A stretch of 45,947 bases of DNA from JAAYJM01 sp964498585 (GCA_964498585.1 CAZCHH010000029.1:1-45947), one strand, 5' to 3'. Positions 16,000 through 24,653 are shown, numbered from the stretch's first letter. Program-made: numbers and translations. Notes: a model not told the origin generated them from the letters alone.

Positions 16000-17517
16000 A
16001 TGAAAATTAGAAAAATTTCCTTGATTTTATTAATTTTTGCTGAATTCCATTTAAGTTTATTTAGCCAATCTAATTACTATTGTAAAGAGCGGCTATCTGA
16101 AACAATAAATTCTTATCAGCCGACAATAGTGCCTGTTTTAACAATAGATGGAGAATATTTGTTTGTTTCAAGAAAACTTCATCCAGAAAATCAGGGGAGC
16201 GTTTATGATAATGACGACATTTGGATTTCGAAGCGTTTCAATAGTTATTCTTTTTCTGATTTAAGAAATATTGGCTCTCCTATTAATTCTAATGAATCCA
16301 ACGTACTTTTTTCAATTACTCCGAGTTCAAAAGCTCTTATTCAAAGCAGTAATAAAGAGAATAAAAATGTATTTTTACTTGCTACTCTTAATGATTCTTT
16401 ATTGATAAATATTGAGTCAATTGATATTATAAATTATTATAATAAATCTGAGAATTACTTCGCAAATCTTTCTGCAGACGGGAAAGTACTTTTTCTTGCA
16501 GTGCAACGAGATGATAGCATTGGTGATATGGATTTGTATATTTCATTTTTTAATAAAGATAAAAATTGTTTTTCTGAGCCAAAAAATCTTGGAGCTATAA
16601 TTAATACTGGAAAAATTGAAACATCTCCGTTTCTTGCTTACGACAACCGCACTCTTTATTTCAGCTCAAACCGTAATGATGGGCTTGGTGGTTTAGATTT
16701 ATATTTAACACGCCGATTAGATGACAGCTGGTTTAACTGGAGCGAACCAGTAAATCTCGGAATGAAAATAAATTCAAATTTCGATGATAAAAGCATTTAC
16801 TTAGCTGCAATGTCCGATACTGCACTTATTGTTTCTTCTGATTCAATTGAGCTTAGGCCCGGAGTTTATTATGTCTGCTTACCTAAAGAACTGCAACCAA
16901 ATGCTTATACGATATTAAACGGAAATGTATTTTTAAACAGCAATGGCAATCCATTTAATAAACAAATTTCTTTTGAAATAACTAATAAACAGACAAAAGA
17001 AAAATTCTTTTCATATTCTCTACTTGCTAAACCATATTACTACATCACTTTAGCAAATGAATACGAATACTTAATTGAATATTTTTCAGCAGGGAAAAAG
17101 TTGGGCAGCTTTGTTTTTAATCAACTTGAAAATAATCAAATTTCCTTTGTTCATAAAGATTTAATTGTTAAAGAAGAACAAAAAACAGAAGCAAAAACTC
17201 TAAACAAAACAATAATTTATTTCGATTTTGATATTGCTGATATTAATGAAAATGATTATGAAAAATTGCTTCAGTTAGTAAAGCAATGGAATAGCCACTC
17301 AAAACCTAAAATGATAATAACTGGCCACACAGATAGTATAGGCACAGAAAAGCATAATGAAAAACTTTCAAAAAAAAGAGCATTAAAAGTAAAGAATTTC
17401 TTTGTATCTAATGGCATACCCTCTAATTCTATTGATGTTAATTGGAAAGCAGATAAAGAGCCAATTTCGGCAAAGGACGAAGAAAACAGAAGAGTAGAAA
17501 TTGAATTTATTAAATAA
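16000..17517 (+). CDS. OmpA-family outer-membrane protein with PD40 beta-propeller repeats
   Basis: This 505-aa exported protein begins with a signal peptide (MKIRKISLILLIFAEFHLS, cleavage probably near FSQ). A PD40/WD40-like propeller follows, with repeats such as VLTIDGEYLFVSRK, LSADGKVLFLAV and LAYDNRTLYFSSNRNDGLGG. A middle beta domain comes next, and then a C-terminal OmpA peptidoglycan-binding domain: IIYFDFDIADINENDYEKL, then ITGHTDSIGTEKHNEKLSKK and a final NRRVEIEFI. Such proteins tether the outer membrane to peptidoglycan, and in Bacteroidota related PD40-OmpA proteins (PorE type) belong to the type IX secretion apparatus; that role is possible here but not shown. ATG at 16000 was preferred over TTG at 15982, which lies inside the ferredoxin gene. 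Confidence 0.88.
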   Translation: MKIRKISLILLIFAEFHLSLFSQSNYYCKERLSETINSYQPTIVPVLTIDGEYLFVSRKLHPENQGSVYDNDDIWISKRFNSYSFSDLRNIGSPINSNESNVLFSITPSSKALIQSSNKENKNVFLLATLNDSLLINIESIDIINYYNKSENYFANLSADGKVLFLAVQRDDSIGDMDLYISFFNKDKNCFSEPKNLGAIINTGKIETSPFLAYDNRTLYFSSNRNDGLGGLDLYLTRRLDDSWFNWSEPVNLGMKINSNFDDKSIYLAAMSDTALIVSSDSIELRPGVYYVCLPKELQPNAYTILNGNVFLNSNGNPFNKQISFEITNKQTKEKFFSYSLLAKPYYYITLANEYEYLIEYFSAGKKLGSFVFNQLENNQISFVHKDLIVKEEQKTEAKTLNKTIIYFDFDIADINENDYEKLLQLVKQWNSHSKPKMIITGHTDSIGTEKHNEKLSKKRALKVKNFFVSNGIPSNSIDVNWKADKEPISAKDEENRRVEIEFIK

Positions 17518-17795
17518 AAGAATAATATCAGAAATACTCTCTCTTTTTATAATATTAAATTTCGTAATTTGGTTTTTCTTCACAATGCTTACCAATGACA
17601 TCTTTGTCCCCTGCTGGCGAGAATAGGGATTTGAGTTTTAAATATTTGATTTTGAATTCACTATTCTCATCTAAAATAACTAAGCTTCTTTAAGAAAAAA
17701 TTGCTAATTTTAAATTTTAATTAATAAGAATAATAAAAATTATTTAAAATAGTAATTAAGATTGATAATATTACTTTAAAAGTGCAAAACAAATT

Positions 17796-18653
17796 ATGAT
17801 AATAGTAGAAAAAATATCAGAGATGCAAGCAATATCAGCATCTTTAAAAAAAGATGGTAAAAAAATTGCAACAGTACCAACAATGGGATATTTTCATAAA
17901 GGTCATTTAGATTTAATAAGAAAAGCAAAAAGTATAGCCGATGTAGTTATTACAACACTTTTTGTGAATCCATTACAATTTGCACCTAATGAAGATTTTG
18001 AGAAATATCCAAGAGATTTGGAAAGAGACAGCAAATTAGCAGAAAAAGCTGGGACTGATTTCCTGTTTTTTCCATCAGTCAGTGAAATGTATCCTCAACA
18101 TTTTGGAACTGTGATTGCTATTACTGGAATAACTACTAAATTTGAAGGAGTATCGCGACCTTCCCATTTTAATGGAGTAGCCACTGTTGTTGCTAAACTT
18201 CTTAATGCTACTCAACCTGATTTTGCTGTCTTTGGACAAAAAGATTTCCAACAAACTTTAGTTATTAAGCAACTTATTAACGACCTTAATATGAATATTC
18301 AAATGATTATTGCACCAACTACCCGCGAAATAGACGGACTTGCTATGAGTTCAAGAAATGTATATCTTTCAGAGCAAGAAAGAAAAGATGCAACAATCAT
18401 TTATAAATCTTTAGAAGATACTGTTGCTGTTGTGCGAAAAGGCGAAAAGAAAAGAAAGATTATTAATGAAACAATGAACAAAAAGTTAAGTACTATTCCT
18501 TATTTGCGAATTGATTATGCTTGTGCTGCAGATGCAGAATTCCTTTTAGAACCTGATGAATTCTTATCGGGTCAGCAAATTGTTTTATTGATAGCCGTAT
18601 TTCTTGGAAAAACACGACTTATTGATAATGTATTGATTTCTGTGCCTTTTTAA
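17796..18653 (+). CDS. panC: Pantothenate synthetase (pantoate--beta-alanine ligase)
   Basis: PanC joins pantoate and beta-alanine with ATP to make pantothenate for coenzyme A. The nucleotidyltransferase signatures are present: VPTMGYFHKGHLDLI at 27-41 (HxGH-type), FVNPLQFAPNEDFEKYPRD, the pantoate site region FGQKDFQQ and MSSRNVYLS near 184-192 (the KMSKS-like loop). The 285-aa length is normal. The usual first His of the loop, in GALHEGH, is kept as GYFHKGH. No other pantothenate gene is adjacent. The 278-bp gap upstream shows nothing but AT-rich sequence. Confidence 0.95.
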   Translation: MIIVEKISEMQAISASLKKDGKKIATVPTMGYFHKGHLDLIRKAKSIADVVITTLFVNPLQFAPNEDFEKYPRDLERDSKLAEKAGTDFLFFPSVSEMYPQHFGTVIAITGITTKFEGVSRPSHFNGVATVVAKLLNATQPDFAVFGQKDFQQTLVIKQLINDLNMNIQMIIAPTTREIDGLAMSSRNVYLSEQERKDATIIYKSLEDTVAVVRKGEKKRKIINETMNKKLSTIPYLRIDYACAADAEFLLEPDEFLSGQQIVLLIAVFLGKTRLIDNVLISVPF

Positions 18654-18729
18654 TTATCTGAAATAAAATTATTTTGATAATTTCTATATTTTTACTATTT
18701 TTCATTTATTTTTTAAAAGGAGATTAATA

Positions 18730-19641
18730 ATGAATAAATTTATAACTTTATTAATATTTTTAATGCTTTCATTAACAATTTCTGCAAATGCACAATTCTT
18801 AGAGAAATTTTCTGCTTATGAAGGATTAGATTCTGCTCGAAATTCTGTTTCAAGTTTAGGTTATGAGAATCCTAAACTGTTATTAGTTTTAACTTCAAAT
18901 GATTCTCTATCATTAACAGGAATTCCAATATCAGTTTTATTTGATATGAATACTGGAAAAAGTGAAGTATGGATTTATGTTTTTGCTGATGCTGCTGATA
19001 CTACCAAAATAACTGGAATGATAACTTTGAATACTGTTCTTGGATTTGTTACATATCCTTTCGGTTTAGAAGATTTTGATGTAAAAGAGTTAGTAACGGA
19101 ATTTAAATATCTCGATGATGTGAATTGGAATAATAGCGACTTCTTTGCAGAAAAAATTAGAAATAACACAGAATACAATGAATTTTATAATAGCCATAAA
19201 CCATTGAGTAAATTCCAAATTGCTTTAGCTGTAAATTCTTTTTACCAATCTTTAAATTGGGGAGAAGCTTACTGGCTTCTTCAGGTGGAAGGTAATGACG
19301 CAAAGCACGAGTGCTCTGTTCATTCTTTGCTTGGCACTACAGATTGCAATACTATTACTTCTGTTGCGTTAAATGAAATAATTAATGAATATTTAAAAGT
19401 ATTTCCAAATCCTGCAAGCGACTATATAAATATTGATTTACCTGAGATTTCTAATTATCAAGAAATTGTATTTTACATTTATGACTTAAATGGTAATCAA
19501 ATTGATGTGTTTGAAAAACCTGGAGATACCAAACAAGTCCATTTATCATTGAATCAGAAAGAATATTCTAATGGTATTTATATAATTAGATATTCAATAA
19601 ACAATCATCAGTATTCAAGTCCATTTATCATTGAAAGATAA
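18730..19641 (+). CDS. Secreted protein with type IX secretion C-terminal sorting domain
   Basis: This 303-aa protein has a signal peptide (KFITLLIFLMLSLTISANAQ) and a C-terminal type A sorting domain of the Por/T9SS kind: VFPNPASDYINIDLP, then YIYDLNGNQ and GIYIIRYSINN at the end. Such proteins cross the inner membrane by Sec and the outer membrane by the type IX system, which removes the tail and attaches them to the surface or releases them. The middle part (about 25-220) is not recognised. A good Shine-Dalgarno AAAAGGAG lies 7 bases before the ATG, unusual in this window. No T9SS machinery gene is certain here. Confidence 0.87.
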   Translation: MNKFITLLIFLMLSLTISANAQFLEKFSAYEGLDSARNSVSSLGYENPKLLLVLTSNDSLSLTGIPISVLFDMNTGKSEVWIYVFADAADTTKITGMITLNTVLGFVTYPFGLEDFDVKELVTEFKYLDDVNWNNSDFFAEKIRNNTEYNEFYNSHKPLSKFQIALAVNSFYQSLNWGEAYWLLQVEGNDAKHECSVHSLLGTTDCNTITSVALNEIINEYLKVFPNPASDYINIDLPEISNYQEIVFYIYDLNGNQIDVFEKPGDTKQVHLSLNQKEYSNGIYIIRYSINNHQYSSPFIIER

Positions 19642-19664
19642 TGAAAATCTAAATGAAATAAATA

Positions 19665-19743
19665 CATTCTGAGACGTAAGTGAAGAATCTCAATTTTTGC
19701 AGTAATTGACTTGTCAGATTCTTCGCTGCCGCGATGAATGACA
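19665..19743. repeat. Long-hairpin dispersed repeat (family A)
   Basis: CATTCTGAGACGTAAGTGAA opens the unit and GATTCTTCGC...GAATGACA closes it, in the same arrangement as at 27984-28066, 34531-34597, 42915-43007, 43024-43103 and 45854-45947. The two halves are partly complementary, so transcripts would fold into a hairpin. Confidence 0.6.
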
Positions 19744-20016
19744 AGCTAATAATGTCATTTTTATTTTTAAAAAAAATATAATTTAAATAAAATAGCAAAC
19801 ATATAACTCTAAAATAAATATAGGGACTATTCTAATTATTAGAGTAACTCCAAATTTTATTTTGGTGAAAAAAGCGGAATCAATCTTTACGAGGCAAATC
19901 TTATAACTCTATTATTTTAGTTATGGGGGCTGGAGTTCAGAAATTACAATTTTTAGAACTTCACTTATAGTATTTTTGTTAAAATTAATTTGTTTAAAAT
20001 TTTATAATTGAAAAAA
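19744..20016. promoter_or_regulatory. Intergenic stretch with the promoter box of the methyltransferase gene
   Basis: AT-rich with no gene. A partial inverted match (AACTCTAAAATA at about 19805 against TATTTTAGTTAT at about 19912) and a CTAAT/ATTAG dyad near 19835 were noted but match no known element. TATTTTTG at 19971-19978 fits the -7 consensus TAnnTTTG and lies 38 bp ahead of the ATG at 20017. Confidence 0.4.
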
Positions 20017-20778
20017 ATGAGCAAATGGTATCAGGATTTATTTAAAAATTATGCAAAGAAGTATGAGCAAGAATGCTTTACAGTTGGCACAACAGGAGAG
20101 TGCGATTTTATCGAACAGGAAATTTCTTTCAATAAAGAACTGAAAATTTTAGATATTGGCTGTGGAACTGGAAGACATTCTATTGAATTAGCAAAACGCG
20201 GGTATAATCTTACTGGAATTGATTTATCTGAAAATATGCTTAACACTGCGAAAGAAAAAGCAATGCTTCAAAATTTATTTATTGATTTTTACCTTCAGGA
20301 TGCAAGAGAATTGACTTTTAAAAATGAGTTCGATCTTGTAATTATGCTTTGCGAAGGTGGTTTCCCATTAATGGAAACTGATGAAATGAATTTTCAAATT
20401 TTGAAAAATGCTGCAAATGCACTTAATAATAATGGAAAGTTTATATTTACTACATTAAATGGTCTATTCCCGCTATTCCATTCAGTTAAAGAGTTTATGG
20501 ATTACGAAACAAAAGAAGGAAATGCTACTTATCATAATAATAGCTTCGATTTAATGACATTTCGTGATTTTAATACAACAGTTCTTGATGACGACGAAGG
20601 AAATCAATTGGAATTAGAATGTAATGAAAGATACTACGTTCCTTCTGAAATTACTTGGCTTTTAAAATCTCTTAAATTCAATAAAATTGAAATATTCGGT
20701 GCTAAAATCGGTGCTTTCAGTCGTAATGACAAACTAACAACAAATGATTTCGAAATGTTAATTATTGCAGAAAAATAG
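20017..20778 (+). CDS. Class I SAM-dependent methyltransferase, substrate unknown
   Basis: This 253-aa protein has the seven-strand methyltransferase fold: motif I ILDIGCGTGRHSIELAKRG at about 44-62, an acidic strand-2 end (LTGIDLSENML) and a post-I region (FYLQDARELTF). Motif I in the form DIGCGTGRHSIEL with this following pattern is typical of small-molecule methyltransferases of the Methyltransf_25 kind. The substrate cannot be deduced. ATG at 20017 was preferred over TTG at 20008. The small unknown gene 72 bp downstream may share its transcript. Confidence 0.87.
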   Translation: MSKWYQDLFKNYAKKYEQECFTVGTTGECDFIEQEISFNKELKILDIGCGTGRHSIELAKRGYNLTGIDLSENMLNTAKEKAMLQNLFIDFYLQDARELTFKNEFDLVIMLCEGGFPLMETDEMNFQILKNAANALNNNGKFIFTTLNGLFPLFHSVKEFMDYETKEGNATYHNNSFDLMTFRDFNTTVLDDDEGNQLELECNERYYVPSEITWLLKSLKFNKIEIFGAKIGAFSRNDKLTTNDFEMLIIAEK

Positions 20779-20850
20779 ATTAATTTAGTAAAATTATTAA
20801 TGCTTAATATTATAAAAAATAATTATTGTATTTAAAAGGAATAGAAAACT

Positions 20851-21117
20851 ATGCCAACAGAGGAACAAAGCAGAGCAAGAGAAGCATTTCTTGAAATAGT
20901 TCAAAATCAAATAGAACAAAATGACCCATTAGAAGCAAGAATCACTTATAAACGTTTGAAAAATATGGGGTATAGCAGCTCAGATGCAAAAAAATTTATT
21001 GGCTCATGTATTGCTGTTGAGTTCTATAATATAGTTAAATATAAACAAGAGTTTAATTTAGAAAGATATATAAAAAACTTAAAAAATTTACCTAAAGAAC
21101 CATTTGATGACGAATAG
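20851..21117 (+). CDS. Small conserved-looking protein of unknown function
   Basis: This acidic 88-aa protein starts MPTEEQSRAREAFLEIVQNQ and is predicted to be mostly helical, without signal peptide or membrane segment. The central ARITYKRLKNMGYSSSDAKK resembles a helical segment of small uncharacterised proteins, but I cannot name a family. It ends in an acidic tail (PKEPFDDE). A Shine-Dalgarno-like AAAAGGAA lies about 9 bases before the ATG, and codon use is like the neighbours, so a real gene is likely. Function is unknown. Confidence 0.7.
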   Translation: MPTEEQSRAREAFLEIVQNQIEQNDPLEARITYKRLKNMGYSSSDAKKFIGSCIAVEFYNIVKYKQEFNLERYIKNLKNLPKEPFDDE

Positions 21118-21127
21118 TTATGTATTC

Positions 21128-21202
21128 AGTCATACGAGCAGCAAGCTGATAGAATAACATCTATCTCTTGTCATGCTATCATTTCTTAATGTTCGTATGA
21201 CT
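21128..21202. repeat. 75-bp inverted-repeat element
   Basis: The terminal arms AGTCATACGA (21128-21137) and TCGTATGACT (21193-21202) are exact complements. An internal GCTGATAG/CTATCA pair would extend the hairpin. A related stem with the same TCGTATGA end lies at 31190-31217, downstream of the sulfatase gene. It follows the small unknown gene and may serve as an mRNA end. Confidence 0.6.
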
Positions 21203-21318
21203 TTTGAGATGTTGTTTTCTCATAATCATCTTCATCAAACATATCACAAAAATCACAGTTCAAATACAAAAGAAGAATAATCTAATCCATTTCTGGATAC
21301 AAGAAAAAAGAAATCCTT

Positions 21319-21345
21319 TCCTTCCCAAGTTGAAATTGGGAAGGA
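21319..21345. repeat. 10-bp stem-loop ahead of the 21-bp array
   Basis: TCCTTCCCAA (21319-21328) and TTGGGAAGGA (21336-21345) are exact complements around a 7-base loop. The right arm contains AAGGAG-like sequence 8 bases before an ATG at 21355 that opens the repeat-encoded frame, so the stem would hide that site in RNA. Confidence 0.55.
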
Positions 21346-21387
21346 GAAGAAAAAATGCGTTTTATTAAGAAAAAGTATAAAAATCGT

Positions 21388-21681
21388 CCGCAAGAGATAA
21401 GAAAATGTTCGCAAGAAATAAGAAAACGTTATCAAAAGATAAGAAAACGTTATCAAAAGTTAAGAAAATGTTATCAAAAGTTAAGAAAATGTTATCAAAA
21501 GATAAGAAAATATTATCAAATGATAAGAAAATGTTATCAAAAGATAAGAAAACGTTATCAAAAGATAAGAAAATGTTATCAAATGATAAGAAAATGTTAT
21601 CAAAAGATAAGAAAATGTTATCAAAAGATAAGAAAACGTTATCAAAAGATAAGAAAACGTTATCAAAAGATAAGAAAATGC
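21388..21681. repeat. Tandem array: 14 units of 21 bp
   Basis: Fourteen contiguous 21-bp units start TATCAAAAGATAAGAAAA and end TGT or CGT. The first two are degenerate (CCGCAAGAGATA and TCGCAAGAAATA). Nearly all others carry the dyad TTATC-AAAA-GATAA (two have GTTAA, three have AAAT in the centre). Because 21 is a multiple of three, three frames stay open across the array: forward heptapeptides YQKIRKC and SKDKKML, and reverse LLITFSY. There are no spacers, so it is not a CRISPR. A unit equal to two helical turns with an internal dyad resembles iteron-like protein-binding arrays. Confidence 0.85.
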
Positions 21682-21834
21682 TTGCGAAAAGATTAGCTAA
21701 AGTCTTTTATAGTATTTTTATATATTTCTGTTGTTTTGCTTAATATTTATTTAAATTTTTTAAAATTGTAAAATATTTTTTTAAAATAAATTTATTATAT
21801 TTATAATATTTTATTATTTTAGATTTTCAGATTT

Positions 21835-21874
21835 CATAATAAAAATAAAGGTGTTAAGAGATTTAAATCGTAAA
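21835..21874 (+). repeat. Degenerate copy of the 34497-34536 repeat
   Basis: The pattern CATAAT-AAAAATAAAGG-GTTA-GAGATTTAAATCGTAAA parallels 34497-34536 and the reverse-strand copy at 5139-5172. Confidence 0.45.
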
Positions 21875-21954
21875 ATATCATTTCGCATTTAGTAAGTATT
21901 ATTTTATTAGTCATTTGTCATTAGTATTTAACTACCAATGACCAATGATTAATG

Positions 21955-22249
21955 ACTCAACTTTCCTAGTTGATAAAATGAAGTAAATATAGAGTAGTAG
22001 TTCATTATAAATAAGAAAATATGTTTTATCCATAGGAAATACTTCATTTATTAATAGAACCTTTTAACACCTCCCCTGCCCCTCCTTATTAGGAGGGGAA
22101 TAAGAACAGTTCAGTGTTTTAGCGTTCCCCTCCTAACAAGGAGGGGCAGGGGAGGTGTATTTATTGTTTTTTTTCACTTTTATTCATTTTTATTCATTTT
22201 TATATTATTCTTATATTACATACACTTATGACAACTAGGAAAGTTGAGT
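21955..22249. repeat. 295-bp segment bounded by 18-bp inverted repeats, MITE-like
   Basis: ACTCAACTTTCCTAGTTG at 21955-21972 has an exact reverse complement at 22232-22249. Further partial homology (ATTAATGA, AATGATTAAT) continues outside the arms. The interior carries no gene but holds a large G/C hairpin (22067-22158), giving a nested-palindrome layout. Whether it moves is unknown. Confidence 0.5.
22067..22158. repeat. 32-bp-stem hairpin of CTCCCC/GGGGAG type
   Basis: The arms at 22067-22098 and 22127-22158 pair over 32 bp with one mismatch around a 28-base loop. The sequence ACACCTCCCCTGCCCCTCCT marks the left end. Its pyrimidine/purine runs resemble the hairpin at 13225-13269. Confidence 0.7.
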
Positions 22250-22281
22250 TAATGATTAATAGCTGAAAGCTAAAACCTATC

Positions 22282-22337
22282 TTAACACAAAATTAACTTT
22301 TGCTTAACTTTAAATGAACTTTCAAATATTAATTTTG
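22282..22337 (+). promoter_or_regulatory. Candidate Pho-box array and promoter of the pst operon
   Basis: TTAAC occurs at 22282, 22293 and 22304, and TGAAC at 22315: four half-sites at exactly 11-bp spacing. Direct repeats with this period are the hallmark of PhoB/PhoP-type binding sites (E. coli CTGTCAT-like and Bacillus TTAACA-like repeats). TAATTTTG at 22330-22337 is a perfect Bacteroidota -7 box, 11 bp after the last half-site and just ahead of the first pst gene. The layout fits an activator replacing the -33 element. Confidence 0.6.
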
Positions 22338-22355
22338 TAATTGTTTTACTAACAA

Positions 22356-24650
22356 TTGGTAAAAAAATTGGGAAAAAAATCTAATCCCGAAAAAGAGCAT
22401 AAAAGAAGCTCATTAGAAGAAAAGGATTTTCAGTTAAAAAAAGTCCTTTTTTACGACAAACTCGCAAAACACACCATTTATATCGGTGGAATAGTAACAA
22501 TAGTCGCAGTCCTTGGCATTTTGATTTTTGTTTTTGGCGAATCGCTTCCTCTTTGGCTTTCTGCGGAAACAAACCAAAAAGCTAAAATTGCTCTAAAACA
22601 ATCGAAACCATTGCTTGTTGGTATTGACGAATATCAGGAAATCCTCTACGCTGTTACCGATTCAGGTAAAGTTGATTTCATTAAAGTTGCAAATAAAGAA
22701 ATTTTGAAAAGCGAGCAATTTGAATTACTCGAAAATGAAAAAATCAGCTCCTTTTCAAAAACACTTCAAAATAATAGTATTGCTCTTTCAACCAATCTGG
22801 GCAGAACAATTTTAGCAAAAATTGATTTTGAGGTTACTTTTGATGAAGATGAAACAAGGCATATTGCTCCTGTTGTAAATAACATTGAATATCTGCACTT
22901 AGACACTGCAAAAAAGAATGATATTATAAAAATGAAATATCGCGTTCCAAATGAAAGCAGCAGATTACTTGCTTTGCTTTATAACGATAACGATTTATTT
23001 ATAGAATACCAACAAATAAATGAAAATCAATTAGAAGAAACTTTCGATACAATTCAGCATAAATTTCATTTTAACGGCGAAATAAAAGAAAGAATAATTA
23101 CTTTTGATGTTGATAATTCTACTTCAAAAGTTTTAATTGCAACAGAATCAGGGCGAATTTACTTTTTCAGTTTCAATAAAGATGATGGACAAACCCAGTT
23201 AATTCAAACCTTTAATTCAGATTTACCTAAAGATGTTTTTATTTCTTCAATGAACTTTGTTTTTGGAGACCAATCAATAGTAGTTGGCGATTCAAAAGGC
23301 AATTTGTTTTCGCTGATGATTGTAAATGATGATGATTCAGAATACGGCTGGAAACTCAAGAAAACGCATAATTTTGGAACACTAAATTCTGACATAACCA
23401 GTATCACATCTTCCAAACGAAATAAAACATTTATCGTTGGCACAAAAAACGGGCTGGTACAATTAATGCACTTAACAAGTGAAAGGAAAATAGTTGAGCT
23501 AAAAGCAGCAGAAAGCGAAATCATTGATATTAGTTATTCACCAAAAAATGACGGCGCCGCTGTGCTTCTTGCAGATGGAAATATTGTATTATACCAAATT
23601 GACGCTCCTCATCCAGAAGTAACAGTAAACACCTTATTTGGAAAAGTATGGTATGAAGGATATGCAAAACCGGAATACGTCTGGCAGTCCACTGGTGGAA
23701 GCGATGATTTTGAGCCAAAGCTTTCGCTGATTCCACTCATTATTGGCACAGTCAAAGGCACACTTTATGCACTTATTTTTGCAATTCCAATTGCCTTGCT
23801 CGGAGCGGTTTACACCTCTCTTTTTGCACATCCGAAAATTAGAAATATAATCAAACCCGTAGTAGAAATTATGGCAGCCCTACCAAGCGTTGTCATCGGC
23901 TTTCTTGCTGGTATTTGGCTCGCACCCGTCCTTGAAAAGTTTCTGCCGACTGTGTTCGTGATGTTTTTCATTATGCCGACACTTATTTTAATTGCTGTTC
24001 TCGTATGGATGCAGCTTCCAAAACTAACAGGGAAATTCATTGGGAATGGCTGGGAAATAGTATTTATTATTCCACTTCTAATAATTTCTGGTTTCATTGC
24101 GTACTGGCTTGGACCAGTCTTTGAAGATATGTTCCTTCAAGGCGATTTCCGAACCTGGTTAAAAGCAGCTTTCGATGTAAATTATGACCAAAGGAATGCA
24201 ATAATAGTTGGTTTTGCAATGGGTTTTGCCGTTATTCCAATCATTTTTACAATCTGCGAAGATTCCTTAACAAGCGTACCGGAGCATTTGAAATCATCTT
24301 CGCTTGCTCTTGGTGCTACCCGCTGGCAAACCGCAGTAAGAATCGTTCTGCCAACTGCATCGCCGGGAATTTTTTCTGCAATTATGGTTGGCTTTGGTAG
24401 AGCGATTGGTGAAACAATGATTGTGCTTATGGCAACTGGAAACACTCCCATACTTGATTTCGGTCTGTTTAACGGAATGAGGACGCTTTCGGCAAATATC
24501 GCAGTTGAAATACCGGAGGCACCAATGGCTGGCACTCTTTACCGCGTGCTTTTCCTTTCTGCAACCTTGCTTTTCATTATGACTTTTATTGTTAATACTG
24601 TGGCTGAAATAGTTCGTCAGCGTTTAAGAAAAAAATATATGCACATATAA
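22356..24650 (+). CDS. pstC: Phosphate ABC transporter permease PstC, long form
   Basis: This is one of the two inner-membrane permease subunits of the high-affinity phosphate transporter. The 764-aa protein is more than twice the length of E. coli PstC. After one N-terminal helix (HTIYIGGIVTIVAVLGILIF, about 39-58) comes a roughly 400-residue extracytoplasmic region with propeller-like repeats such as ESGRIYFFSFNKDDG, VVGDSKGNLFSLMIV and VGTKNGLVQLMHL. The six-helix permease core follows, with the ABC-contact loop SVPEHLKSSSLALGATRWQT. No ATG exists near the start and a stop codon lies 6 bases upstream, so translation begins at TTG 22356 or TTG 22368. Long PstC forms with such an extra domain are known. 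The Pho-box array lies just upstream. Confidence 0.9.
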   Translation: MVKKLGKKSNPEKEHKRSSLEEKDFQLKKVLFYDKLAKHTIYIGGIVTIVAVLGILIFVFGESLPLWLSAETNQKAKIALKQSKPLLVGIDEYQEILYAVTDSGKVDFIKVANKEILKSEQFELLENEKISSFSKTLQNNSIALSTNLGRTILAKIDFEVTFDEDETRHIAPVVNNIEYLHLDTAKKNDIIKMKYRVPNESSRLLALLYNDNDLFIEYQQINENQLEETFDTIQHKFHFNGEIKERIITFDVDNSTSKVLIATESGRIYFFSFNKDDGQTQLIQTFNSDLPKDVFISSMNFVFGDQSIVVGDSKGNLFSLMIVNDDDSEYGWKLKKTHNFGTLNSDITSITSSKRNKTFIVGTKNGLVQLMHLTSERKIVELKAAESEIIDISYSPKNDGAAVLLADGNIVLYQIDAPHPEVTVNTLFGKVWYEGYAKPEYVWQSTGGSDDFEPKLSLIPLIIGTVKGTLYALIFAIPIALLGAVYTSLFAHPKIRNIIKPVVEIMAALPSVVIGFLAGIWLAPVLEKFLPTVFVMFFIMPTLILIAVLVWMQLPKLTGKFIGNGWEIVFIIPLLIISGFIAYWLGPVFEDMFLQGDFRTWLKAAFDVNYDQRNAIIVGFAMGFAVIPIIFTICEDSLTSVPEHLKSSSLALGATRWQTAVRIVLPTASPGIFSAIMVGFGRAIGETMIVLMATGNTPILDFGLFNGMRTLSANIAVEIPEAPMAGTLYRVLFLSATLLFIMTFIVNTVAEIVRQRLRKKYMHI

Positions 24651-24653
24651 ATT

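Noticed and set aside
21388..21681. CRISPR array
   Set aside because: Units are contiguous with no unique spacers, and there is no cas gene.
21355..21743. Repeat-encoded proteins (113 and 112 codons forward, 61 reverse) as real genes
   Set aside because: Three frames on both strands are kept open by a 21-bp period, so openness is not evidence for coding. Kept only as an alternative in the array finding.
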